A stretch of DNA of 36,939 nucleotides from an uncultured Oscillospiraceae bacterium (GTDB lineage Bacteria > Bacillota > Clostridia > Oscillospirales > Oscillospiraceae), in contig CAJULJ010000030.1 in assembly GCA_910587395.1 (NCBI GenBank), positions 1 through 36,939 on the forward strand, given 5' to 3'. How positions within the stretch are numbered: the first letter of the stretch is position 1; each line of letters starts with the position of its first letter. The notes beneath the pieces are model-generated. The model did not search any database, had not been told where the DNA came from, and worked only from the letters and a program-made list of their open reading frames with translations. Both the position numbers and the translations under genes were made by a program. Below are positions 14,316 to 21,841 of this stretch, one piece after another.

Positions 14316-17150
14316 ATGGCGTCCATCACCAGTTTGAGCAACAGCTATAATACCAGCAGCATCTACGGCAACCGGAACGTGCTCAGCGGTCTGGCCAGCG
14401 GCATGGATACCGAGCAGATGATCGAAAACGCGATCTCCGGCATCAAGACAAAAATCCAGAACCTGTACAAGAAGCGCACCAAGATCGAGTGGCAGCAGGA
14501 GGCCTACCGCAGCATCATTGATAAGGCGGTGAATTTCAACACCAAGTACACCTCCTACTCCTCCAAGACCAACCTGCTCAGCAGCAGCTTTTTCAGCAAC
14601 GCGGTGAATACCGTCACCAAGGGCACCTACGCCGACAAGATCACCGCCAGCGGCAAGACCTCCAGCGACGTCAAGATCAACGCGGTCAAGCAGCTGGCCA
14701 CCGCCGCCGCCTATACCTGCTCCGGCCTGGGCGGGCAGTCCGCCGGTGAGCTCTCCCGCATCAACGCCGGGGAGGGCTTCGACATTACCGGCAAAACTAC
14801 CGTGAGCACGGTCTCCGGCAGGCTGTCCTTCCAGTACGGCGGCACCAACGGCACTACCTTCGACATCAAGTTCGACGAGCTGGAGAACATCAACGATGTC
14901 AAGGTGTATAATGCGGACGGAACGGAAAAAACCGACGCGACCAACGCCGAGAAGCTGGCCCAGGCGATCCAGAACAAGCTGGACGATATCACCTACAGCT
15001 ACACCAAAAACGGCGTCCAGGAGACCACCACCGCCGGCAAGGCCATCAAGGTGGAGGCCGACCCTATCTTTGGCAGCATCTCCTTCTCTGACGGCTTGGG
15101 TGAGGGAAATACCGTCAAAATCAACTATGTGTCGGGCGATATTGAGGACACGTTGGGGGTCAAGACCGGCGATACGTCCCTTCGGGCCTGGCAAAGCCTG
15201 AGCAAAGAGGTTGACACCAAGGACTACCTGGCTGATAAGGAACTGGGCATCACCTTCAACGGCGTCACCAAGAAGATCAGCATGTCCAAGGTGCTTGAGC
15301 AGACGAATCTTGATAAGACCTATGACAACGACCCCAACGAGTCCTTCAAGAACGCGCTGCAAAGCGAGCTGGACAAAGCCTTCGGCAGCGGCAAAATCAC
15401 GGTAAATCAAACGCCGGTTCAGGATGACGGCACGGGCGGCCAGCTGTCCTTCTCCACGGCATCCGGCGCTACCCTGAGCCTGGGCGGCACGGCCATCGAG
15501 GGTCTGGGTTTTGAGGATGGAGACTCCAACTTCATCAACCAGAAGAAAAAGCTCACCGATATCCTGGGTGAGGACTTCTTCAAGAACGCCCCCCGGCTGA
15601 AGGGCGAGTTTGATGAGGGCGCCAAGCCCATCCCCAGCAAAAACGGCACCTATTACCTGGACAGCAAGGGCAACCGGGTGGACGAGGAAGGCTACCGCGT
15701 TACCGCTGAAGGAAAGGCCATCTATGACTTCCGGGTTAACGACGCTCAGATTCAGCTCACTGAGGACTCTACGCTGGAGAGCCTGATGAACTCCATCAAC
15801 TCCAACGCCAGCGCGGGGGTGAAGGTCAGCTATTCTCAGCTCACCAACGAGTTCAAGTTCACCGCCACCGAAACCGGCGCCAACGGCAGAATCGAGTTTG
15901 GCGGGCTGGCCAAGGAATTGTTTGTCTCCGGGGATCACAGCGCCGACGACAGCTTTGCCGAGACCTATGGCTTTGGCATGAGTGACGGCGAAAGCAAGCG
16001 CATTGCCTTTGGATTTGACAGCTATGACCTTAGCTTCGTTATCTCCAGCGATGATACGATACAGGACATCGCCGACTACCTGAACGAGAGCATTTACAAT
16101 GACGGCTGGACCGCTTCCTATGACGAGCTCTCGGGCCAGCTCAAGATCACCGACAAGACCGGCAAAGCGGTGGATTTCGACCTGTACGAGGGCGACGACA
16201 GCAAGGGCACCAAAATTGATATTCCGGAGTTTGCGTCCTCCTATAGCGGCGGCCAGGACGCCGTCCTGGATGTGGAGATCAACGGCAAGCATTTCGACAA
16301 TCTTACCCGCAGCTCCAACAGCTTCGACATCGACGGCCTGACCGTCAACGTGAAGGGCACCTTCGACACCACGCCCAAGGACGGCGAGGCCTATGAGCCC
16401 GTCACCTTTGAGACTACCACCGACGCGGACAAGATTGTGGACGCCATCCGGGACTTCGTCGACGATTACAACGAGATGATCACCGAGATTAAGAACGCCT
16501 ATTCCACCACGCCCGCCGAGAAGACCAACGGCGCCCGCTATGAGCCCCTCACCGCCGAGCAGGAGGAGGGCATGACGGAAAGTGAGCTGAAGGCTTACGA
16601 GGAGAAGGCCAAGCAGGGCATCCTGTTCGCCGACTCCACCCTGTCCAGCATGTACAGCAGGCTGCTCAACGCCATCCAGCCCGGCGGCACCGACGGCCAG
16701 ATCCTGCGGGAAATCGGCATCGGCACCTCCTACAGCAGCGGCCTGACCACCATCAGCCTGGACGAGGATAAGCTGCGCAACGCTTTGGAGAGCGACCCGG
16801 ACAAGGTGAAAAACGCGTTCACCAAGACCCGCGAGGGCGGCTCCTCCACCGACGGCCTGATGCAGACCCTTCAGAACAACCTGAACACCTACACCAAGAC
16901 CACCGGTGAGCCCAAGGGCGTTCTGATCCAGCGTGCCGGCTCCGTCAAGGCCCCCACCTCTCTGAACAGCAACAGCCTGAAGAGCCAGATGGACAGCATT
17001 GACAATCAGATCGAGCGCTGGCAGAACAAGATGTCCGATCAGATCGACCGCTACACCACCCAGTTCAGCCGCCTGGAGCAGCTGATCGCCGAGATGAACT
17101 CTCAGGCCTCCGCCTTCTCCGGTCTGATGGGCGGCTCCAGCGGCTACTAA
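14316..17150 (+). CDS. fliD: Flagellar filament cap protein FliD
   Basis: Caps the growing filament and folds incoming flagellin. 944 residues, much longer than common FliD (about 450-700). The conserved N-terminal FliD domain is at ~28-120 (SGLASGMDTEQMIENAISGI, then KIEWQQEAYRSIIDKAVNF); the conserved C-terminal domain is near 660-944 (DKIVDAIRDFVDDYNEMITEIK-type helix, FADSTLSSMYSRLLNAI, LREIGIGTSYSSGLTTISLD, and a final helix with QMDSIDNQIERWQNKMSDQ). Between them are ~500 residues of variable surface domains rich in Gly/Thr/Asp. AAAGGAG (14300-14306) precedes the ATG. First gene of a fliD-fliS-fliT run behind a sigma-28 promoter. FliT-like and FliS-like chaperone genes follow directly. 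Confidence 0.95.
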   Translation: MASITSLSNSYNTSSIYGNRNVLSGLASGMDTEQMIENAISGIKTKIQNLYKKRTKIEWQQEAYRSIIDKAVNFNTKYTSYSSKTNLLSSSFFSNAVNTVTKGTYADKITASGKTSSDVKINAVKQLATAAAYTCSGLGGQSAGELSRINAGEGFDITGKTTVSTVSGRLSFQYGGTNGTTFDIKFDELENINDVKVYNADGTEKTDATNAEKLAQAIQNKLDDITYSYTKNGVQETTTAGKAIKVEADPIFGSISFSDGLGEGNTVKINYVSGDIEDTLGVKTGDTSLRAWQSLSKEVDTKDYLADKELGITFNGVTKKISMSKVLEQTNLDKTYDNDPNESFKNALQSELDKAFGSGKITVNQTPVQDDGTGGQLSFSTASGATLSLGGTAIEGLGFEDGDSNFINQKKKLTDILGEDFFKNAPRLKGEFDEGAKPIPSKNGTYYLDSKGNRVDEEGYRVTAEGKAIYDFRVNDAQIQLTEDSTLESLMNSINSNASAGVKVSYSQLTNEFKFTATETGANGRIEFGGLAKELFVSGDHSADDSFAETYGFGMSDGESKRIAFGFDSYDLSFVISSDDTIQDIADYLNESIYNDGWTASYDELSGQLKITDKTGKAVDFDLYEGDDSKGTKIDIPEFASSYSGGQDAVLDVEINGKHFDNLTRSSNSFDIDGLTVNVKGTFDTTPKDGEAYEPVTFETTTDADKIVDAIRDFVDDYNEMITEIKNAYSTTPAEKTNGARYEPLTAEQEEGMTESELKAYEEKAKQGILFADSTLSSMYSRLLNAIQPGGTDGQILREIGIGTSYSSGLTTISLDEDKLRNALESDPDKVKNAFTKTREGGSSTDGLMQTLQNNLNTYTKTTGEPKGVLIQRAGSVKAPTSLNSNSLKSQMDSIDNQIERWQNKMSDQIDRYTTQFSRLEQLIAEMNSQASAFSGLMGGSSGY

Positions 17151-17175
17151 TCCACCAACCAAAAAGGAGTCAAGA

Positions 17176-17595
17176 ATGGACAGAAAAGGCTTCCAGGGGT
17201 ACCAGGGCTACAAGGAGCAGGGCATCAATGAAATGACCCCGGGAGAACTGCTCCTGCTGCTGTACGACGAGCTGATCAAACGGCTGCTCCGGGCGGACCT
17301 GGCCCTGGGCAAGGCGGATTACCCTTTGTTCGAGGCCAGCGTGGATCGGTGCCTGGACATCATCCGCTATCTGGACGACACCCTGGACATGCAGTATCCC
17401 ATCAGCCGCAACCTGAACCGCCTGTATGACTACCTCAGCTTCGAGCTGAACCGGGTGAAGGCCGGACGCAACAAGACCGAGCTGGACCGGGTGAAAACCA
17501 TGGCGGGAGAGCTGCGGGACACCTTCCGGGAGGCAAATAAGAATGCCCTCCAACAGCTGGCGGAGGCCGCCGCGCAGGAACAGGCCGGTGGCTGA
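17176..17595 (+). CDS. fliS: Flagellin chaperone FliS
   Basis: Small helical cytosolic chaperone (139 residues) that binds the C-terminus of flagellin and delivers it to FlhA. Family features: GYQGYKEQGINEMTPGELLL, LLYDELIKRLLRAD, and a three- to four-helix layout; the N-terminal tyrosine-containing segment is typical. AAAAAGGAGT precedes the ATG, 25 bases after fliD. The flagellin gene itself is not in this window. Its stop is just upstream of the next chaperone start. Confidence 0.94.
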   Translation: MDRKGFQGYQGYKEQGINEMTPGELLLLLYDELIKRLLRADLALGKADYPLFEASVDRCLDIIRYLDDTLDMQYPISRNLNRLYDYLSFELNRVKAGRNKTELDRVKTMAGELRDTFREANKNALQQLAEAAAQEQAGG

Positions 17596-17605
17596 GGGCT
17601 GGTCT

Positions 17606-18004
17606 ATGAACGAAAAGATCGTAATGGACGCTTTGGTTCAGATGAAGCGCACCGGCAATCTGCTCAACGAGCTGTGGGACCTGACCCAGCAGCTGGGCCA
17701 GTCCATCGACCGCAATGACCAGGTGAGCACCCAGATGCTCATCGCCATGCGGGAGGACCCCTTGGGCAAGCTCCAGGCTGCGGACCTGGCCCTGCGGGAC
17801 CAGCTGGAGGCCCTGCCCGACCGGGAGGACGCTCACCGGCTGGCGGGGATGCTCAACGGAGGCTCCCCTGCGGACCCCGCCCAGAAGCCCCAGCAGATGC
17901 TGTGTGAGCTGGTGGCCTCCAACAAGCGCCGGCTCAAGCAGATCATGGAGCTGGATAAGCTGCTCAACCAGCGGCTGGCCCGGGAGAAATCCGCCTACCA
18001 GTAA
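17606..18004 (+). CDS. FliT-like flagellar export chaperone
   Basis: 132-residue protein predicted to be almost wholly helical, with no membrane segment (MNEKIVMDALVQMKRTGNLL at the start, KRRLKQIMELDKLLNQRLAR at the end). Its place directly after fliS, together with size and helical makeup, suggests a FliT-type chaperone for FliD, although sequence conservation in this family is too low to be sure; FlgN-like is an alternative, but a better flgN lies at 32207-32692. The ATG at 17606 gives a clean start after the fliS stop; an in-frame GTG at 17588 would overlap fliS. The ribosome site is weak, suggesting coupling to fliS. A terminator follows. Confidence 0.68.
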   Translation: MNEKIVMDALVQMKRTGNLLNELWDLTQQLGQSIDRNDQVSTQMLIAMREDPLGKLQAADLALRDQLEALPDREDAHRLAGMLNGGSPADPAQKPQQMLCELVASNKRRLKQIMELDKLLNQRLAREKSAYQ

Positions 18005-18020
18005 AGCGACAATACAACAA

Positions 18021-18053
18021 AATATCGGCCCGGTGGTTCACCGGGCCGATATT
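18021..18053. terminator. Hairpin terminator between fliT-like gene and C39 peptidase
   Basis: Perfect 15-bp inverted repeat (18021-18035 with 18039-18053) with a 3-base loop: AATATCGGCCCGGTG and its complement. It lies between convergent genes. U-tracts are poor on both sides, so efficiency is uncertain. Confidence 0.75.
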
Positions 18054-18069
18054 CCACGAACAAAGACCG

Positions 18070-19029
18070 TTATGTATTCGATTTGGAAATCGCCCACAGC
18101 GGCGCGCCGTTGTCCCGTGCGGAGGACAGCTCATCCAGGATGAGCTGCGGGTCCCAGAGTTCCAGGCTGCGCTCCAGGCTGTTGGGGTCGGCCACCAGGA
18201 TGTCTCCGGTGAGGGTCACTCCCCGCAGAACAATGAAGTGGCCGCCGTCGGTGAAATGACCCCGCCCCATGAGGGCCACCACCACCCCGCCGGTGCTGAG
18301 CACCTGACGCACCTGATACGGCGTACGCTCGGTGATGGGCTCCGCCTCCAGGCCAAAGCCCCGGGCCACCCCCTGGACGATGGAATGGTAGGACCCGCTT
18401 CGCCGCGCCCAGTAGCCGTGCTCCACCACCCAGTCGGCCATTTGGGCCGGGTCGGTGTCCGTGTCCGTCATGCTGGCCACCACCATGGCCATAGCCGTGG
18501 GGCCGCAGCCGTAGGGACCGATGGGATCGGTGCCGTAGAGCTGATTGGCCCACTCCTCGTCCGACTGGCAATAGTAGACCATATCGACCGAGCCCCCGGT
18601 GAGAATTCGGCGGCCGTCCACCTCCATCACCTGGGTGAGCGGCGGGTCGGTGGCTGAAGCCCACGGGTCCTGGGGCGGCGGGGATTCGTCCAGTACCAGA
18701 ATAATTTCCTCGGGTCCGCTGGTGAAATCCTCCCAGGCCGCCGCCGCCTGGGAAGCCAGACCCGTGATCTGCCGTCCGGTCCAGCTGGCAAAGCGGACGG
18801 CCTGGGCGCCCGCCGCTTGGAGAAACCGCCTGGTGGCGTCCAACGCCGCCCTGCCCGTGTCCGCCACCACCGCGGCAGCGTAGCGGACGGGGGCCACGAT
18901 ACGCTCATAGGTCTCGGGCGCGAAATGGCGGCAGGCGGCCAGCTCCACGCCGCCGATGCACAGTGCCGCCAGCAGCGCCGCTAGAATGATATTCCGCACC
19001 AGATGGCCGGATTTTTTGGTTCCTTTCAA
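18070..19029 (-). CDS. Membrane-anchored C39-family (papain-like) cysteine peptidase
   Basis: 319 residues. A short basic N-terminus (KGTKKSGH) is followed by a hydrophobic helix (residues ~11-28), so the protein is anchored with the rest outside; an alpha-helical Ala-rich stalk follows, then a peptidase_C39-like domain (~140-315). Visible active-site elements: Gln155 in YYCQSDEEW, Cys175 in GPYGCGPTAMAM, His264 in GGHFIVLRG and Asp281 in ILVADPN. TTG at 19029 is chosen as start because GGGGAGG (19037-19043) is 7 bases upstream and the residues before it have no support. A sigma-A promoter lies upstream. There is no ABC exporter fused or adjacent, so bacteriocin leader processing is unlikely. 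Role in this motility region unknown; wall or surface-protein cleavage is possible. Confidence 0.85.
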   Translation of the reverse strand: MKGTKKSGHLVRNIILAALLAALCIGGVELAACRHFAPETYERIVAPVRYAAAVVADTGRAALDATRRFLQAAGAQAVRFASWTGRQITGLASQAAAAWEDFTSGPEEIILVLDESPPPQDPWASATDPPLTQVMEVDGRRILTGGSVDMVYYCQSDEEWANQLYGTDPIGPYGCGPTAMAMVVASMTDTDTDPAQMADWVVEHGYWARRSGSYHSIVQGVARGFGLEAEPITERTPYQVRQVLSTGGVVVALMGRGHFTDGGHFIVLRGVTLTGDILVADPNSLERSLELWDPQLILDELSSARDNGAPLWAISKSNT

Positions 19030-19036
19030 CCGCACA

Positions 19037-19043
19037 CCTCCCC
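19037..19043 (-). promoter_or_regulatory. Ribosome binding site deciding the C39 peptidase start
   Basis: GGGGAGG on the minus strand, 7 bases before the TTG at 19029. It fixes the start well inside a longer open frame that has no other ribosome site. Confidence 0.75.
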
Positions 19044-19060
19044 AACTGGGATTTGCTCTT

Positions 19061-19088
19061 ATTATAACAGAAAAAACGTCTTTTTCAA
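19061..19088 (-). promoter_or_regulatory. Sigma-A promoter of C39 peptidase
   Basis: On the minus strand TTGAAA (19083-19088), 16 bases, TATAAT (19061-19066). This is a near-consensus housekeeping promoter; transcription would begin near 19054, about 25 bases before the start codon. The gene is thus probably not under sigma-28. Confidence 0.78.
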
Positions 19089-19137
19089 TGGAAAGAAATT
19101 TGATCCCGTCCGACGCTTTGAAAGCCAGGAGACAGCT

Positions 19138-19914
19138 ATGCCCACCATTTATTTGGAACATGTTTCAAAATTTTATAAGCCCAAGCGAAGGCGCAAGGGT
19201 CCAATCCACCAGGATATGGGCGTGGAGGATGTGGATCTGACCATCCATCAGGGAGAATTCGTCTTTGTGGTGGGAGGCAGCGGCGCAGGGAAGAGCACTT
19301 TGCTGCGCCTCATAACCGGGGAGACCAAGCCCAGCCAGGGCGCGGTGTACCTGGGGGACCGGGATCTGAACCGGGCGCTGTTTCTCAGCCGCAACCGTAT
19401 GTCGGTGATGTTCGGAAAGATCTGGCAGGACCCCACCCTCATCCGCAAAAAGACCATCGGAGAAAACCTTGCCCTGGCCTCGCAGATCGCCCTGGGGCGG
19501 GAAAGCGCCAAGGTGGTGGATATTCGGGTAAAAAAAGTGCTGGGCCTTGTTGGGATGAAGGGCGTGGAAAAGAAGTACCCCGTGGAGCTGTCCATCGGCG
19601 AGTGCCGCCGGGTGGAGCTGGCCCGGGCCCTGATTGGAAGCCCGCCCATCCTCATCCTGGACGAGATCACCGCCAACCTGGACGACGACTGCATCTGGGA
19701 CACACTCCACCTGCTCAACGACGTGAACCGCCGGGGCACCACCGTGGTCATGGCCACCCACGACAGCCAGTATGTGAACATACTCCGGCGGCGGGTGATC
19801 ACCATGTCCAACGGCCGGATGGTCTCAGACGAAAAGAAGGGAAAATACGGCGATGTGCTGGAAAAGGACCGAAAACCTTTGGCCTTTGCCAAGCTCAGAA
19901 CCGATTTCATATAG
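19138..19914 (+). CDS. FtsE-like ABC ATPase without an adjacent FtsX
   Basis: 258-residue ATP-binding cassette. Walker A GGSGAGKST (46-54), Q-loop Q97, signature LSIGE (151-155), Walker B ILILDE (171-176), D-loop ITANLD, and switch His208 in VVMATHDS are all present. Size, the start TIYLEHVSKFY and ANLD after Walker B resemble FtsE (cell division) and LolD/MacB-type ATPases. It has an unusual basic insert KPKRRRKG (14-21) and a C-terminal extension. No FtsX-like permease is adjacent. The ATG at 19138 follows CCAGGAGAC. A chemoreceptor gene follows after 39 bases and could be co-transcribed. FtsE-like is the best family guess; its partner and role are open. Confidence 0.82.
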   Translation: MPTIYLEHVSKFYKPKRRRKGPIHQDMGVEDVDLTIHQGEFVFVVGGSGAGKSTLLRLITGETKPSQGAVYLGDRDLNRALFLSRNRMSVMFGKIWQDPTLIRKKTIGENLALASQIALGRESAKVVDIRVKKVLGLVGMKGVEKKYPVELSIGECRRVELARALIGSPPILILDEITANLDDDCIWDTLHLLNDVNRRGTTVVMATHDSQYVNILRRRVITMSNGRMVSDEKKGKYGDVLEKDRKPLAFAKLRTDFI

Positions 19915-19953
19915 ATACACCAACATAGTAAGAAATTGAGGAGGAAAACGCAA

Positions 19954-21744
19954 ATGATCAAAAACATGAAGGTCAGAAAAAGTTTGATCTTGGGCTACGG
20001 CGTCATCATTGTCGTCTCAGTCGTCATCATCATCGCGTCCCTGATCCTGATGAGCGTGCAGAAGGGCCAGTATCAGAACATCCTGGACAACTATGTCGGA
20101 GCCAACACGCTGGTCTCCAATTCCCGCATCGCCTATAATACCGCGGCCCGAAATGTGCGTGACGCGGTGCTTGCCGGCGACGAGGCCAGCGTCACCGCCG
20201 CAAGAAACAAGATCAGCGAATTGGACGCCGATTTGGCCAGCCTTAAAAGCCTCTATCCCCTGGACAATACCAGCAAGCTGGACAACTTTGTCAACCTGGT
20301 GCAGGACTGGGAAAAGGAGGCCAACGAAATCGCCAATTTGGCCATCTCTGACCGCAATACCGCCAGCAGCATGATCGTCAACGAGTGCACGCCCGCGCTG
20401 TCCAAGGCCGCCACTGCGGGCGACGAGCTGGCCGCTGAGCTGGAGAAGGCCCAGAAGGATATCATTGACCAGCAGAACACCATCTCCACCATCGCCATGG
20501 TTGTCATCATCGCTGCCATGGTCATCGCCACTGTGGCGGTGATCCGCATCGCTCTTATCATTGTCAAGAGCATCGTGGTGCCGGTGGAGCAGGTACATAC
20601 CGCCCTGGAGGGCTTCAGCCAGGGCAAGCTGGACATCCCCGTGGATTATCACAGCGGCAGCGAGCTGGGCGAGATGTGCGACGCCCTGCGCACCAGCCAG
20701 CACGTGCTGAATGAATGCATCAGCGATACCTGCCATCTGCTGGAGGAGATGGGCAACGGCAATTTCGATGTGCGCACCAAGGACGAAAAGGTATATGTGG
20801 GCGCTCTGAGCAGCATCCTCACTTCCGTGCGTACCATCAACCGCAGCCTCAGTGACGCCCTGACCCAGATCAACCAGAGCGCCGAGCAGGTGTCCGCCGG
20901 CGCCGAGCAGGTGTCCACCGGCGCCCAGTCCCTGGCCCAGGGCGCTACCGAGCAGGCCAGCGCCGTGGAGGAGCTGTCCGCCACCATCGCCGAGATCTCC
21001 AACAACTCCCGCAAGAACGCCGAGAACAGCGAAAAGGCTGCGGCCCACTCCCAGGACGCCGGCCAGAGCCTGAGCGAGAGCTCCCAGTACATGCAGCAGA
21101 TGGTGGAGGCCATGGAGAAGATTTCCGACTCCTCCGCCGAGATCGGCAAGATCATCGCCACCATTGAGAACATCGCCTTCCAGACCAACATCCTGGCCCT
21201 GAACGCCGCCGTGGAGGCCGCCCGGGCGGGCAGCGCCGGCAAGGGCTTCGCCGTGGTGGCCGACGAGGTGCGCAACCTGTCCGCCAAGTCCGACGAGGCC
21301 GCCAAGGCCACCAAGGAGCTCATCGACCGCTCCATCGTGTCCGTCAAGGAGGGCAATGAGATCGTGCAGAAGGTGTCCGCCGCCCTCCAGGCCACCAACG
21401 AGCGCGCCGGGCTGGTGGTGGCCTCCGTCCAGGAGATCACCAAGGCCGCCGAGGAGGAGTCCGAGGCCATCGCCCAGGTGACCGAGGGCATCGACCAGAT
21501 CAGCTCCGTGGTGCAGACCAACTCCGCCACCAGCGAGGAGTCCGCCGCCGCCAGCGAGCAGCTGTCCAGCCAGGCCGCCCTGATGAAGGAGCTGCTGGCC
21601 CGCTTCAAGCTGCGTCAGGACGGCTTTATGCCCAAGCCCCAGCCCGCCTACAGCGCCGCTCCCACAGCCACAGCATCTTCCTATGACGACAGCTACGACG
21701 CCTCTTCCAGCGGCTCCGCCGCCAGCGTGTTCAGCAAGTATTAA
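19954..21744 (+). CDS. Methyl-accepting chemotaxis protein
   Basis: Transmembrane chemoreceptor, 596 residues. TM1 at ~11-34, an extracytoplasmic helical ligand-binding region at ~35-176 (four-helix-bundle type by size), TM2 at ~177-205, HAMP at ~206-258, a second HAMP-like segment at ~259-305, and the MCP signalling hairpin with its conserved tip (IENIAFQTNILALNAAVEAA, ~404-423; GKGFAVVADEVRNL). The C-terminus is a Ser/Ala/Tyr-rich tail with no recognisable CheR/CheB-tethering pentapeptide. The ATG at 19954 is preceded by GAGGAGGAAAA; an upstream TTG at 19936 lies before that site and is rejected. The ligand is unknown. It is the only MCP in the window, followed by a good terminator. Confidence 0.95.
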   Translation: MIKNMKVRKSLILGYGVIIVVSVVIIIASLILMSVQKGQYQNILDNYVGANTLVSNSRIAYNTAARNVRDAVLAGDEASVTAARNKISELDADLASLKSLYPLDNTSKLDNFVNLVQDWEKEANEIANLAISDRNTASSMIVNECTPALSKAATAGDELAAELEKAQKDIIDQQNTISTIAMVVIIAAMVIATVAVIRIALIIVKSIVVPVEQVHTALEGFSQGKLDIPVDYHSGSELGEMCDALRTSQHVLNECISDTCHLLEEMGNGNFDVRTKDEKVYVGALSSILTSVRTINRSLSDALTQINQSAEQVSAGAEQVSTGAQSLAQGATEQASAVEELSATIAEISNNSRKNAENSEKAAAHSQDAGQSLSESSQYMQQMVEAMEKISDSSAEIGKIIATIENIAFQTNILALNAAVEAARAGSAGKGFAVVADEVRNLSAKSDEAAKATKELIDRSIVSVKEGNEIVQKVSAALQATNERAGLVVASVQEITKAAEEESEAIAQVTEGIDQISSVVQTNSATSEESAAASEQLSSQAALMKELLARFKLRQDGFMPKPQPAYSAAPTATASSYDDSYDASSSGSAASVFSKY

Positions 21745-21757
21745 GCAGCCACACAGC

Positions 21758-21798
21758 TGCCAGGGGGCGGCAGTCATGCCGTCCCCTGGCACTTTTTT
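21758..21798 (+). terminator. Rho-independent terminator after the chemoreceptor gene
   Basis: TGCCAGGGG pairs with CCCCTGGCA (about 21758-21766 with 21783-21791); an inner GGCA/TGCC pairing extends the stem, and TTTTTT follows at 21793-21798. It separates the chemoreceptor from the FtsA-like gene 43 bases later. Confidence 0.88.
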
Positions 21799-21841
21799 CA
21801 CACAAGTCACCCCATGAAAACCCCGAGAGAGGAGCGGACCT

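Noticed and set aside
14148..17162. Minus-strand open frame of about 1004 codons across fliD
   Set aside because: Antisense to fliD, Val/Leu/Gly-rich with no domain; a result of GC-rich codon bias.
18045..18052. Perfect sigma-28 -10 octamer GCCGATAT, present on both strands within a hairpin
   Set aside because: It is part of the terminator stem and has no TAAA-like element 15 bases upstream on either strand.
18070..19029. C39 peptidase as part of a bacteriocin exporter
   Set aside because: No ABC transporter domain is fused, and no precursor peptide or exporter gene is nearby; the nearby ATPase lacks any membrane domain.
20017..21810. Minus-strand open frame of about 597 codons across the chemoreceptor
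   Set aside because: Antisense to a clear MCP; composition is Gly/Leu/His low complexity.
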